Shown here: in pieces, positions 8,158 to 17,241 of the stretch
Position numbering within the stretch: position 1 is the stretch's first letter
Layout: every line of letters starts with the position of its first letter
Source of the DNA: an uncultured Chloroflexota bacterium
Lineage (GTDB): Bacteria; Chloroflexota; Anaerolineae; Anaerolineales; Anaerolineaceae
Direction: 5' to 3'
NCBI GenBank assembly: GCA_902791025.1
Contig: CADATZ010000019.1
Coordinates: 23,928-87,927 of the forward strand
Length of the DNA: 64,000 nt
Notes under the pieces: model-generated
Told to the model about the DNA's origin: nothing
What the model saw: the letters and a program-made list of their open reading frames with translations, nothing else
The model's database searches: none
Translations under genes and position numbers: made by a program

Positions 8158-9159
8158 GTGCAGCGTTCAGAAATTGAAAAAACCCGGGAGAAGAACTTCC
8201 GGCTTTTGCATTTATACAGCCTGTATTTAAACGAGCGGGCTGATTTCATTTCCGCGGCGATGGTGAAGGAGATAGCCGATATCGGCGGATTCAGCGCGGA
8301 TGAAGCCTTTCTGCTCCTGTTTTCGGAAGCCTGCGGGGTTCACCCGACCGATGGCGGAGAAGACAGCGAATTCTTCCGGCAATACCTGGCGCCTTCCGTC
8401 CGGCGGCTGGATGCGGCGAAATACCGCTCGGATCCCTATTACAAGAATATCCATTTTCCCAATGTCAGAAACGATAACTGGGAGCTGCGCACGGACCGTC
8501 TGAAGGCTTATCAGCCCTTCATCTGGGACGATGTGCAGGTGGATGAAACCCTTCGCGAACTTCCGCCGCTGGGGTATTTCAATGAGGAGTTTCCCTACCC
8601 CGTCGTTTTACAGGACGGTCGGGAATGGATGCTGGTGACTCCCAATGAGGTGGAAACTATCCGCCCCGCAATTCAGGCTGCTCATGGGCGGCTGGTGACT
8701 TTCGGTCTGGGACTGGGATATTTCCCCTATATGGCGTCACTGAAAGCTGATGTGGATGAAGTCGTCGTTGTGGAACGTGATCCGAAGGTGATCAGCCTTT
8801 TTGAACAGTACATCCTGCCTCAGTTTGAACAACGCGGGAAAATCCGGATCGTCTGCATGGATGCCTTCGGGTATCTGGATGATGTGATGCCAATGGAACG
8901 ATTTGATTATCTTTATGCGGATATCTGGCACGATGCCGGAGATGGTGTTCCGCTCTACCTGCGCTTTAATAAATATGAGGAGCACTTCCCGGAGACTAAA
9001 TTTGATTACTGGATCGAGCCAACCATGCTCTCTTATCTGCGCTGGTATGACTTTAACCACATGCCCGCGGATGTCCGGGACCCATACCGCTGGCTGAACA
9101 ACCAAAACACCAGACAGCGGGCAAGATCGCTGCAAGCAGACAGTTTCCTCGCTGATTAA
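8158..9159 (+). CDS. SAM-dependent methyltransferase-like protein (spermidine synthase-type fold)
   Basis: A 333-residue protein starting at GTG 8158, only 17 bases after sufU; the start region lies in a CAGGATTCAG-type repeat and the ribosome site is poor, so the start is uncertain (an ATG lies near 8261). The C-terminal half is a class I Rossmann methyltransferase pattern: LVTFGLGLGYFPYMA (glycine-rich motif I), then VDEVVVVERDPKVI with acidic residues for SAM ribose binding, then RIVCMDAFGYL and FDYLYADIW. This order resembles spermidine synthases and related enzymes. The substrate is unknown. Probably co-transcribed with suf and msrA. Confidence 0.75.
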   Translation: MQRSEIEKTREKNFRLLHLYSLYLNERADFISAAMVKEIADIGGFSADEAFLLLFSEACGVHPTDGGEDSEFFRQYLAPSVRRLDAAKYRSDPYYKNIHFPNVRNDNWELRTDRLKAYQPFIWDDVQVDETLRELPPLGYFNEEFPYPVVLQDGREWMLVTPNEVETIRPAIQAAHGRLVTFGLGLGYFPYMASLKADVDEVVVVERDPKVISLFEQYILPQFEQRGKIRIVCMDAFGYLDDVMPMERFDYLYADIWHDAGDGVPLYLRFNKYEEHFPETKFDYWIEPTMLSYLRWYDFNHMPADVRDPYRWLNNQNTRQRARSLQADSFLAD

Positions 9160-9188
9160 AATCCTAATTTATGAAAAAGGCTAACAAA

Positions 9189-9716
9189 ATGAAAAAAGCA
9201 TATTTTGCAGGCGGGTGTTTCTGGTGCATCGCACCGGTGTTCCGTGAAATGGATGGGGTAGAGTCCGTCATTTCCGGTTACTGCGGCGGAGATGAGGAAA
9301 ACCCGTCGTATGAGGACGTAAAAGCGCAGCGAACCCATCACCGGGAAACGATCTGCATCGTTTATGACCCGGAAAAGGCTTCATTTACGGATCTGCTGAG
9401 TGTCTTTCTGAAAAGTGTCGACCCCTTTGATTCGGGAGGACAGTATATCGATCGCGGAGCCTCCTACACGCTTGCCGTTTTCTATGCGAACGAAGAAGAG
9501 AAGAACATTACAGAGAAGCTGCTTGCCGCCCTTTCCGCGGAAGCAGGAAAAGAGGCTGCTGTCAGCGTGGAACCATATAAAACCTTCTGGCCTGCGGAAG
9601 CCTATCACCAGGACTATGACTTGAAAAATCCGGAAGCCTTCGCCAGGGAACTGGAAGAATCCGGCAGGGGAAATGTCAGTTGTCCCTTGCGTTTCAAGCG
9701 AAAAGGGATAAAATAG
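9189..9716 (+). CDS. msrA: Peptide methionine sulfoxide reductase MsrA
   Basis: MsrA reduces methionine-S-sulfoxide in proteins or free form. The catalytic Cys is in AGGCFWC; further family motifs are SGYCGGDEENPSYEDV, PFDSGGQYIDRGASY and EAYHQDY. The start at 9189 is preferred over 9171 because AAAGG lies 8 bases upstream, giving 175 residues. Odd point: the Glu that usually follows GCFW-x by two residues (as in GCFWCMEP) is Ala here (GCFWCIAP), and a Cys occupies the next position after Trp, as in some anaerobe MsrA proteins. No MsrB domain is fused. It sits 29 bases after the methyltransferase-like gene. Confidence 0.93.
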   Translation: MKKAYFAGGCFWCIAPVFREMDGVESVISGYCGGDEENPSYEDVKAQRTHHRETICIVYDPEKASFTDLLSVFLKSVDPFDSGGQYIDRGASYTLAVFYANEEEKNITEKLLAALSAEAGKEAAVSVEPYKTFWPAEAYHQDYDLKNPEAFARELEESGRGNVSCPLRFKRKGIK

Positions 9717-9760
9717 AGCATGTATTATGCCCCAAGGGCAAAAATTATAAGGAGTATGTA

Positions 9761-10306
9761 ATGAACAGCAAAAAAATATTGGGATATCTGACCATTTTTG
9801 TCTTCATCTTCTTTGAAGTCTACGCAGGTATCCGCCTTCTCACCAACCCTGTTGACTTCACCAGCAGCGTTGTGTATATTTTCGGTATCATTATGATCAT
9901 CGTCGGTTTGATCAGTGTATTTCGTGCACTGAAGATCAAATCATCCAGCCAGCTTCCCTACAGACTGGGACTCTTCGGCGGCATTATTGACGTCATTATC
10001 GGCGTGGTTTGTGTCTTCTTCACACAAAACGTTATTGCACTTTTCCCGGTCCTGATTATGATCTACGGTATCGTCATGATCGTCGCGGGTATCCACAAGA
10101 TCCGCAACTATCTCGCCCTGAAGGATTTCGGGATCCAGCGCTCCTGGCTGGTGATTGTCAGTGCAATTCTGTCCATCATCCTTGGTATTATCGTCTTCTT
10201 CAACCCCTTCACTGCAACAGCCACCGGCTGGACAGTTACCGGTATCTTCCTCATTGCTGAAGGTGTCTGTGACCTCTTCGTCCTCATTTTCAGCTTTTTC
10301 CTGTAA
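9761..10306 (+). CDS. HdeD/DUF308-like integral membrane protein
   Basis: A 181-residue protein of about six transmembrane helices in two-helix repeats with short polar loops, the pattern of the HdeD/DUF308 family. Members are linked to acid or envelope stress in other bacteria, but their biochemical role is not established. The start at 9761 has a good AAGGAG upstream; an upstream in-frame start at 9680 would overlap msrA and lacks a ribosome site. A strong terminator follows 25 bases after the stop. Confidence 0.85.
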   Translation: MNSKKILGYLTIFVFIFFEVYAGIRLLTNPVDFTSSVVYIFGIIMIIVGLISVFRALKIKSSSQLPYRLGLFGGIIDVIIGVVCVFFTQNVIALFPVLIMIYGIVMIVAGIHKIRNYLALKDFGIQRSWLVIVSAILSIILGIIVFFNPFTATATGWTVTGIFLIAEGVCDLFVLIFSFFL

Positions 10307-10330
10307 ATCGATTTGAAGTCAAAACTTAAG

Positions 10331-10361
10331 AAAAGTGCAGCCGTTCTGGCTGCACTTTTTC
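10331..10361. terminator. Strong bidirectional intrinsic terminator
   Basis: AAAAGTGCAGCC, a GTTCT loop and GGCTGCACTTTTT form a 12-bp stem with an A-tract on one side and a T-tract on the other. It lies between the convergent HdeD-like gene and the pyrophosphatase gene and can stop transcription from both sides. Confidence 0.9.
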
Positions 10362-10388
10362 TATCCACACCCAACTGATTACTCTCAA

Positions 10389-12005
10389 TTATCCCCACAG
10401 ATCTGTGAGCATGGGAATGATCTGCTTCTTGCGGGACATGACACCCGGCAGGAAGACCATGTGATCCTTTGGCTCCACCTGGAAAGCATTTTGGATGATC
10501 TCATCCGTATCCTCTCCCTGATAAAGCAGATAGGTTCCGCCCAGCAGTACATCGGTCACCATCAGCAGGATGAAAGAATACCCCCGCTCCGCTTCAATTT
10601 CGGCCATGATCTGAAGCAGTTCATCCTTGCGCTCCATCAGGCTTTCGGAATCGTAACTGGTGATCTGACCGACGCCGAACTTTCGGTCAGCCATATAGAA
10701 TTCTTTCAGGTCTCGAACAGCGATATCCTTCAGGCTCGCTTCCTCGTGATAGGTGCTGGAAAAGAGCTGATGCCCGATCTCATCCAGGGTGATGCTGCCG
10801 ATACGGGCAAGCCGCTCCGCCATGGCGATATCACGTTTCGTGCAGGTCGGCGATTTGAACATCACGGTATCCGAGAGAATCGCGGCTGCCATCAAACCGG
10901 CAAGCTTCGGTGATGGAAGAACCCCGTGCTGCTGGAACATCTCCGCGATGATCGTATTGGTAGACCCGACCGGTTCATTGCGGACCCGGATCGGCTGGCG
11001 CGTCTGAATATCCGCCAGACGGTGATGATCGATGATTTCCAGAATTTCCGCCTGGTTCAGTCCCGGAACAGACTGGGACATTTCATTATGATCCACCAGC
11101 ACCACCTGTTTGCGCCGCGGACGCAGCAGATGATAACGGGAAAGCGTCCCGACCACCTTTTCATTTTCATCCAAAATCGGATAGGTAGCGTTCCTGCTCT
11201 CAAACATCTTGTCGCGTACGTCATCAATGTAATCACTCAAATGGAAACAGGTGATCCCCTGCGTGCGGCAATGCCGGGAAATGGGCATCGCCTGAATGAT
11301 CTGGGATGCTGTATAACGGGCGTCAAAAGGCGTAGCGATAATGATCGTCTGACCGGGGTCTGTGACCCACTCGGGTTTGACCTCTGACTGGCAGATGATC
11401 AGACATTCCACTTCCATATCCAGCGCCCGTCGAATCATATCCGGCTGGCTGCCGCAAATCACGATGCTCTGGGAGGTGTTGAAGAGCAACGACTCCATTT
11501 CCTGCGGCAGGGCAATCACGATCTCACCGGAAATCGAGCTCTTTTCCGGAACCTCCGCGATAAGCCGCCCCTCCAATACGCTCAGCAGGTTGAAGATCGG
11601 GATCGAGTCGATCCTGCCGCTTTCAATTGCCTTCATATTGTAGCCTGTGATATTGGCCGCGCTCAGCATGCCGAAAAGGGTACCATCTTCGTTGATGACG
11701 GGGATATTCTCAATGCCCTGCTCCTGGATGGTATCCCAGGCACGGTCGATCGTGACGGAGGCATTCAGTGCAGGAGGTGTATCAAAATCAAGATCGCTGA
11801 TCTGCGTGCGCACATTCCGCAGCCGCATGGGTTGTTCAAACCCGAAAAAATTCAGGATGCGTTTTGTATCCTCATTCACATGGTCCTGACGGGTAGCAAT
11901 ATAATTACGGTCACCGAGAGCATTGCGAAGTGCTGCGTATGCGATCGCGGCAACCACGGAATCTGTATCCGGATTCTTATGACCGGTAACATATATCTCG
12001 TTCAT
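10389..12005 (-). CDS. ppaC: Family II manganese-dependent inorganic pyrophosphatase with CBS/DRTGG regulatory insert
   Basis: Hydrolyses pyrophosphate to phosphate in the cytoplasm. The start at 12005 is set by GGAGAAAAG upstream; a start at 12041 would be unsupported. The 538-residue length is far above the 310 of the plain enzyme because a CBS-DRTGG-CBS insert splits the DHH catalytic domain. Catalytic motifs: GHKNPDTDS (8-16), VDHNE and IDHHRL, then the DHHA2-type part ending in DHMVFLPGVMSRKKQ with the RKK substrate-binding motif. The CBS pair (VINEDGTLFGMLSAANI and YPILDENEKVVGTLSRYHLL) probably binds adenine nucleotides and controls activity, as known for CBS-PPases of anaerobes. Confidence 0.95.
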   Translation of the reverse strand: MNEIYVTGHKNPDTDSVVAAIAYAALRNALGDRNYIATRQDHVNEDTKRILNFFGFEQPMRLRNVRTQISDLDFDTPPALNASVTIDRAWDTIQEQGIENIPVINEDGTLFGMLSAANITGYNMKAIESGRIDSIPIFNLLSVLEGRLIAEVPEKSSISGEIVIALPQEMESLLFNTSQSIVICGSQPDMIRRALDMEVECLIICQSEVKPEWVTDPGQTIIIATPFDARYTASQIIQAMPISRHCRTQGITCFHLSDYIDDVRDKMFESRNATYPILDENEKVVGTLSRYHLLRPRRKQVVLVDHNEMSQSVPGLNQAEILEIIDHHRLADIQTRQPIRVRNEPVGSTNTIIAEMFQQHGVLPSPKLAGLMAAAILSDTVMFKSPTCTKRDIAMAERLARIGSITLDEIGHQLFSSTYHEEASLKDIAVRDLKEFYMADRKFGVGQITSYDSESLMERKDELLQIMAEIEAERGYSFILLMVTDVLLGGTYLLYQGEDTDEIIQNAFQVEPKDHMVFLPGVMSRKKQIIPMLTDLWG

Positions 12006-12095
12006 GACTTTTCTCCAGGGGGAAAATTTACGACACCCCATAAAATTATATATCAGAAATCGGGAATAAAATATCAGGAATTTTTGTATAAATAT

Positions 12096-12127
12096 AAAAA
12101 AAAGCAGGTTTCTGAAAACCTGCTTTG
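12096..12127 (-). terminator. Intrinsic terminator after the tRNA gene
   Basis: On the minus strand, AAAGCAGGTTTTCAGAAACCTGCTTTTTTTT follows the tRNA by two bases: a 9-10 bp stem and a long T-run. Confidence 0.88.
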
Positions 12128-12128
12128 T

Positions 12129-12201
12129 GAGCGGTAATGGACTCGAACCATCGGCCTTTGCGATGTCAACGCAACGCTCTAACCAACTGAGCTAACCGCT
12201 C
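12129..12201 (-). tRNA. tRNA-Val (anticodon GAC)
   Basis: A 73-base cloverleaf on the minus strand: acceptor GAGCGGT/ACCGCTC pairs over all seven positions, D arm GCTC/GAGC, anticodon stem TTGCG/CGCAA with loop TTGACAT (anticodon GAC), T arm GATGG/CCATT with loop TTCGAGT. CCA is not encoded (ACA follows). A terminator lies directly downstream. Confidence 0.95.
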
Positions 12202-12269
12202 GAACAGACAATATTCTATATCAAAGTCTCAAATATTGCAAGGGATTCACTGAAATTCGTTACTTTTTA

Positions 12270-13508
12270 TTATTTCAGCAGATCCTTTGCGATGAATGCC
12301 ATTTGCTCAATGACGTAATCCTGGTCTTCTTCGGTCATTTCCACGAAAAGCGGGATGGCAAGACTCAGCCGGTCGCAGGCATAAGCTCCCGGCAGATCTT
12401 CGTGCTTGTATCCGTATTTTCCTGTGTAATATCCCAGCGTATGCAGCGCATGAGTCCCCTGCCGCGTGGCAATACCGGCCTGCTCCAGACGGTCCATCCA
12501 CTCATTGCGGAAAGCATTTGCCTCATCAACGGTCGCGCAGTTCACCGATTCCGGGATCACCATCGTGCAATAGGTCTGATAAATATGGGTGTACCCTTCC
12601 GGAACAAAGGGCGTCCGCACCCAGGGAACCGCATCCGGCAGCAGCCGGTCATAGCGGTGTGCCAGTTCAGCCCGCCGGGCGGTGATGTAATCCAGTTTTT
12701 TCACCTGCGCGCAGCCAATGGCACCCTGAATATCTGTCATGCGGTAATTGAAGCCAAGCTCGTTATATTCCGGCAGCAGATAGCCCTTCCCGGCATTGCG
12801 CTGGACTTCGGAAATCGAAGCCGCATGAGAGCGGAGCTGCCGCACATGTTCCGCGAGTTTCGGATCATTGATGAGTGCCATGCCGCCTTCCCCGGTGGAA
12901 ATGGATTTGCGCGGATGGAAACTGACCGCGGAGGGGTTCCCGAAACCACCCTGATGTGTATCACCGATCTTTGCTCCCAATGCACAGGCGGAGTCTTCAA
13001 TGACTTTCAGCCCGCCATGGCGTTTGGCGAAGTCATTCACCGCGGGAATGTCAGCGCAGAGGCCGAATTCGTTCACCGGGACAATACCGCTCAACCGGTT
13101 CCCTGTCTTTTTGTTGAACCACTGCCCATCCCGTTCTTCATACCGCTCCGCGACGAAATCATCCAGCAGGGAGACATTGATATTGAAGGTTATCGGATCC
13201 ACATCAACCAAAATAGCGGAAGCGCCGGTGTATTCCACCGCATTTCCTGTGGCAACGAAGGTAAAGGAGGGAACAAGCACATCCTGTCCAGGACCAAATC
13301 CCATGGCAGCCATCAGCAGATGCAGCGCCGTAGTGCAATTAGTCGTGGCAACGCCGAAAGCACAGCCTTCATGCGCGGCAATCGCTTTTTCAAATTCCGC
13401 AACACGGGGACCCTGTGCTACCCATCCGGAAGCCAAAGCCTCCGCAGCAGCCTTCGCCTCCTCGTCATCAAAATAAGGTTTCATGATCGGTACTTTACGC
13501 GGTTTCAT
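12270..13508 (-). CDS. DegT/DnrJ/EryC1/StrS-family PLP-dependent aminotransferase
   Basis: Such enzymes transaminate keto-sugar nucleotides for cell-surface glycans. The start at 13508 has AGGAG upstream and gives 412 residues; the longer frame from 13607 would be read through a repeat. Family hallmarks are CTTALHLLMAAMG, DVLVPSFTFVATGNAV, VIEDSACALGA, the PLP Lys region SFHPRKSISTGEGGM and FNYRMTDIQGAIG. It is the last gene of a minus-strand group with a Gfo/Idh/MocA oxidoreductase and a glycosyltransferase, which together fit synthesis of an amino sugar on an envelope polymer. The exact sugar cannot be read from sequence. Confidence 0.9.
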   Translation of the reverse strand: MKPRKVPIMKPYFDDEEAKAAAEALASGWVAQGPRVAEFEKAIAAHEGCAFGVATTNCTTALHLLMAAMGFGPGQDVLVPSFTFVATGNAVEYTGASAILVDVDPITFNINVSLLDDFVAERYEERDGQWFNKKTGNRLSGIVPVNEFGLCADIPAVNDFAKRHGGLKVIEDSACALGAKIGDTHQGGFGNPSAVSFHPRKSISTGEGGMALINDPKLAEHVRQLRSHAASISEVQRNAGKGYLLPEYNELGFNYRMTDIQGAIGCAQVKKLDYITARRAELAHRYDRLLPDAVPWVRTPFVPEGYTHIYQTYCTMVIPESVNCATVDEANAFRNEWMDRLEQAGIATRQGTHALHTLGYYTGKYGYKHEDLPGAYACDRLSLAIPLFVEMTEEDQDYVIEQMAFIAKDLLK

Positions 13509-13565
13509 AAATCGTTCTCCTGTTCTGTGTTGTCTAATCTGTATAACTTGGATATCTTGACCTCC

Positions 13566-13627
13566 GCACATGAGAACAGGCACGCTTGTGACGGCTTCAC
13601 GCCACAAGTTTGCCAGTCCCCATGTGC
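13566..13627. repeat. 62-bp MITE/REP-like palindromic element, copy A
   Basis: Ends are imperfect inverted repeats: GCACATGAGAACAGGCA (13566-13582) and TGCCAGTCCCCATGTGC (13611-13627). The centre also pairs (GCTTGTG with CACAAGT). A related copy in the other orientation lies at 29007-29067, and both are followed on the plus strand by CTGAATAGAT. No transposase is near; it may be moved in trans. Confidence 0.75.
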
Positions 13628-13649
13628 TCCGTCCTGAATAGATGATTTT

Positions 13650-14660
13650 TCAATTCTGATTGCTTGCGATCAGTGCTTCCTTTGCCCTGTCCAGGATCCG
13701 GATCACCTTGATTCCCTGTTCGCCGTTGGCAAGGGATTCCCTGCCTTCGCGGATGCAGTCGGCAAAGTGTTCAATACTGTTGCGCAGCGCGTCTTCCTGC
13801 GCAATATAGGGGATGGTAATGTCACCGGAACGGGCTTTGAATTCATAGGGACCATATTCCTCACCGGTTTCGATAATGCCCTGGTCAAAGATCGACAGCT
13901 TATCCATAGTTTTCATGTCATCAAAAATGACCATCTTCTTCGTCCCGCCGATCATCGTGCGGCGTTCCTTGATGGGAGAGATCCAGCTGGATTTGATATG
14001 AGCCAGAAAGCCCTCATATTTCAGCGTCAGATAAGTCAGCGTTTCCTGATTTCCGTAATGCGTCTCCCCGATCGCCTCCACGTGATAGGGTTCCTTTCCG
14101 CCGGAGATATAGTCAATCACCGCCAGATCATGGACCGCCAGGTCCAGCATGGCATTCACATCCCTGCGGATCGGTCCCAGGTTCATGCGGGATATATCAA
14201 AGTAGATCAGATCACCGAGCTCTCCTTCATCATACATCTTCTTGATATAGCGGATAATGGGATGGAAGATCATGATGTGGTCCGTATGCAGCACCACATG
14301 GTTTTCATGGGCCAGCCTGGTGAGTTCCACCGCTCGAGCTGTGTCGGAAGCCATCGGTTTTTCGATGAAAAGATGCTTGCCGGCTTTCAGAATCTTTTTT
14401 GCCACCTCAAAAGAAGGTTCCGTCTGAATCACCAGGGCAAAGGCATCCACTTTCGGGTCATCCAGGTATTTTTCATAATCAGCAGTGTAATCCGAAATAG
14501 CGGAGCCATAGACATTCTTTGCCGCATCCAGACGAGCAGGAACCGCATCCGATATCGCGATCATGTTCGTTTTCCGCGACTGCATAATATTGCGGGCAAC
14601 GTTCGTTCCCCAGTAGCCATAACCGATTTGCACAATATTGACAGGAGTAAATTCAGCCAT
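13650..14660 (-). CDS. Gfo/Idh/MocA-family NAD(P)-dependent oxidoreductase
   Basis: A 336-residue dehydrogenase with an N-terminal Rossmann domain (IVQIGYGYWGTNVARN) and the family motif GKHLFIEKPMA carrying the conserved Glu-Lys-Pro, followed by the alpha/beta catalytic domain (DLAVHDLAVIDYISGG holds the conserved HD). GTGAGG precedes the ATG. With the downstream aminotransferase it may convert a hydroxyl on a nucleotide sugar to keto and then amino, as in WlbA/WlbE-type pathways; this pairing is inference. The gene order is glycosyltransferase, this gene, aminotransferase. Confidence 0.9.
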   Translation of the reverse strand: MAEFTPVNIVQIGYGYWGTNVARNIMQSRKTNMIAISDAVPARLDAAKNVYGSAISDYTADYEKYLDDPKVDAFALVIQTEPSFEVAKKILKAGKHLFIEKPMASDTARAVELTRLAHENHVVLHTDHIMIFHPIIRYIKKMYDEGELGDLIYFDISRMNLGPIRRDVNAMLDLAVHDLAVIDYISGGKEPYHVEAIGETHYGNQETLTYLTLKYEGFLAHIKSSWISPIKERRTMIGGTKKMVIFDDMKTMDKLSIFDQGIIETGEEYGPYEFKARSGDITIPYIAQEDALRNSIEHFADCIREGRESLANGEQGIKVIRILDRAKEALIASNQN

Positions 14661-14693
14661 CAGTCCTCACATTATTCGTAAATAAGCATCTGT

Positions 14694-15644
14694 TTATTCT
14701 TCACTCTTGCTTCTTAATTTATCAATGGAATCAATAATAAACACCGGTCTCGCCCGTGCCGCGTCAAGCGTCCGCCACAGATATTCTGCAATGATCCCTA
14801 AAGAAATATTCGTCAGCCCGAAGCCGAGCATCAGCACCGATATCAACGTCGGCCAGCCGAGTGTCACCGGGCGGATATTGAATATCTTCACGATGATCAG
14901 GTCCAGCGCCATCAAAGCTCCCGCAATGGCAAAAATAAACCCCAGTACCGAAACCATACGGATCGGGAAGAAGGAAAAAGCTACAAAGGAGTCGATCAGC
15001 AGCTTCAGCTTTTTACCGAAGGTCCATTTGGAACGTCCATGCTCCCGCTCGCGATAGTCCATGTTCAGCACAGTCTGTTTGAATCCCATGGAGATCACCT
15101 GCAGCACGACAGAAGAGTTCAGCTCCGGATTGGCATTGAGAGTCTTTTTTACCTTCTCATTGAAAAAAATCGTGTTCACACCCTTCTCCGGATATCCGGG
15201 AATCGCCCATTTGCGGATCATCGCGGAATAAATGCGGGAAAAGGTTTCTTCTGATTTCGAGACCTGAACCTGATTTTTCTGAACCAGAACAAGGTCATAA
15301 CCTTCCTGAACCCGCTTGTAGCCTTCCCCGATGATCTCCAGTGGTTCCTGCAGATCCGCTCCCAACCAGACGCAATTCGGGGCAGAAGCATTCTGAAAAC
15401 CGGCGCGAACAGCCGGATGTGCGCCAAAATTGCGGGAGAAATTAACCAGTTTGGCAGTGAAATTATGAAATTCTGCCTGTCGCAGCCATTCACAGGAACC
15501 ATCCGTGGAGCCGTCATTTACAAAAACAACTTCCACCGGAACGCCCAGTGTCGGTACATACTCTTCCAAAGCCGCACATATCAGCGGCAGATTATCCTCT
15601 TCATTGAGGAAAGGAATAACTACGGAAATTTCAGGGGAGGTCAA
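14694..15644 (-). CDS. Family 2 glycosyltransferase (polyprenyl-phosphate sugar transferase type)
   Basis: A 316-residue membrane-bound GT2. The N-terminal GT-A domain shows VVIPFLNEEDNLP, VFVNDGSTDGS and WLGADLQEP (the metal-binding DxQ-type motif). After residue 220 two hydrophobic segments (FVAFSFFPIRMVSVLGFIFA and a second ending GIIAEYLWRTLD) anchor it. This is the DPM1/ArnC/GtrB arrangement, which moves a sugar to an undecaprenyl-type lipid. The start codon is TTG at 15644, supported by AAGGAGCG upstream. First of three linked surface-glycan genes. Confidence 0.9.
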   Translation of the reverse strand: MTSPEISVVIPFLNEEDNLPLICAALEEYVPTLGVPVEVVFVNDGSTDGSCEWLRQAEFHNFTAKLVNFSRNFGAHPAVRAGFQNASAPNCVWLGADLQEPLEIIGEGYKRVQEGYDLVLVQKNQVQVSKSEETFSRIYSAMIRKWAIPGYPEKGVNTIFFNEKVKKTLNANPELNSSVVLQVISMGFKQTVLNMDYREREHGRSKWTFGKKLKLLIDSFVAFSFFPIRMVSVLGFIFAIAGALMALDLIIVKIFNIRPVTLGWPTLISVLMLGFGLTNISLGIIAEYLWRTLDAARARPVFIIDSIDKLRSKSEE

Positions 15645-15674
15645 AACTCGCTCCTTCCTTGTAATTCAAAAAAA

Positions 15675-17156
15675 CTAATAATACCCATATTGATTTGTCT
15701 CGGAAACACTGATTTCCACATAGTACCATTTATCACCGCGGTGACCGAAGAAGGTGATCAAATCATCGGCATAAAAAGGGGAAAGCTCAGAATATTTTCC
15801 GACATAACCAAATGGAATATCGTCAAAACCAAGATCATAGTCCTGGTTGCTGATGGAAACACCATAGCCATTAGCTGTCTGGTAGAAGTAAAACAGCTTA
15901 TTTTCAATAATGGAATGTCCAAAACTGCGGATATACCCTCGGCTTTTGTCATAGTTGCTGTTGGAGCGGAGCGTACGATCCGAGAATACCAGATCCGTCA
16001 CATCCGGATCCGGATTGATATCGACCGTGAGGCGCATCGGCAGGTACCAGTCTCCCGCAAAACAAACGATACCCCAATTGGTGAACATCGGATTCTCAAC
16101 GTAAGGGATCCAGTAATTTACAAACTCATACCCATTGGAGTCCACATTCATACAAGCTCGGGTCGGATAGGAAGGATCCCGGTTCATTTCCTGATCATAT
16201 TCCAGATAAGTGGAATACCGTTCGCCATAGGCACCATAGGAATAGTTTGACCGGGTCTCCAGCGAATGGTTCAGCCGGGCTGACAGATGATCATCCAGGG
16301 AAAGCGTGGGTGTCGGTATCGGCGTACCGGTTTCATCCGGGGTAGGGGTGCGCTGCGGACGATTTGGCGTGGATGTCGGGCGGCCGTAATAGTAATAATC
16401 ATATCCGTAACCGTACCCATAACCATATGGATCAGCTGTTGGTGTCGCAGTTGCCGCCTCTGTTGCCGTAGGGATCGGTGTGGAAGTGGCAGCCGCAGCC
16501 TGAATTGAAATAGGATTCAGCCCGGGAAAATCTTCCAATTCGTATTCAGTATACGTCAGGTCAAACGGGAAATTGCTGACATCCGCTTCACGAGGAACCG
16601 GATCCTCCCGGATTACATGAACAGCGATCAGATCCGCGCTGATTTCCGTAAGATCTTCACCTGACGCACCGAAGACGATCACTTCACTGCCTTCAACAAG
16701 TTTTTCATCGCCAATCAGGTTCTTCTTCGCGTCTACCTTGAAACAAAAGTCATCACAAGTGATATGAAACTCCGTCCCGGAATGATGGGAAAGGGTAAAC
16801 CCACCGGTCGGCAGCACCTGTCCCCAGGCATCAGTCTGCACCGTAAAGCTGCCAACCGAACCAAAAAGGATCACAGGCTGAAATGCTTTTTCTGGAAGCG
16901 ATTCGGCAGTGACCTGCGTGAAAATATCTCCGGGCGCCACATAATTCACTGCTTCTCCCATAGAGAGCGTTGGTGTAGCTGTGACGGGAGGCAGTGTAGG
17001 GATATCCGTAACCTGGTTCAGGCTCAGCTGCGGTGTAACGGTTTCCAAAGGAACCGGTGTCCTTTGAAAGATCGGCAGCATCCGGCAGCCGGACATAAAG
17101 GTACAAAGAATCAAAAGCCCCAATAATTTCAATATTATGCGCATTTTTTTATCCAT
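15675..17156 (-). CDS. Large lipoprotein with Thr/Pro linker and Tyr-Gly repeat
   Basis: A 493-residue exported lipoprotein: basic start, hydrophobic stretch and lipobox FMSGC with lipidation Cys24. A Thr/Pro-rich linker follows (LPPVTATPTLS), then a domain with a Cys pair in FHITCDDFCFKVDAKK, which looks like an OB- or lipocalin-sized beta unit. A second low-complexity region has TPIPTATEAATATPTADP then repeated YG and a YYYYG run, and RPQRTPTPDE. The C-terminal 190 residues are aromatic-rich and unfamiliar. A TATAAT on the minus strand (17164-17169) lies only 7 bases before the ATG, so the mRNA may be leaderless. Function unknown. Confidence 0.8.
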   Translation of the reverse strand: MDKKMRIILKLLGLLILCTFMSGCRMLPIFQRTPVPLETVTPQLSLNQVTDIPTLPPVTATPTLSMGEAVNYVAPGDIFTQVTAESLPEKAFQPVILFGSVGSFTVQTDAWGQVLPTGGFTLSHHSGTEFHITCDDFCFKVDAKKNLIGDEKLVEGSEVIVFGASGEDLTEISADLIAVHVIREDPVPREADVSNFPFDLTYTEYELEDFPGLNPISIQAAAATSTPIPTATEAATATPTADPYGYGYGYGYDYYYYGRPTSTPNRPQRTPTPDETGTPIPTPTLSLDDHLSARLNHSLETRSNYSYGAYGERYSTYLEYDQEMNRDPSYPTRACMNVDSNGYEFVNYWIPYVENPMFTNWGIVCFAGDWYLPMRLTVDINPDPDVTDLVFSDRTLRSNSNYDKSRGYIRSFGHSIIENKLFYFYQTANGYGVSISNQDYDLGFDDIPFGYVGKYSELSPFYADDLITFFGHRGDKWYYVEISVSETNQYGYY

Positions 17157-17241
17157 CTATATTATTATAATGAATAATGAATGCTGAGGAATAGATTATG
17201 TGGAATCTTTGTTAAATTTGAAAAGAACAGCAATTTTTTTG

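Noticed and set aside
12303..13637. A 444-codon open frame opposite the DegT-family aminotransferase
   Set aside because: The opposite strand encodes all motifs of a known enzyme; this frame is a G+C-driven shadow that also crosses the MITE-like repeat.
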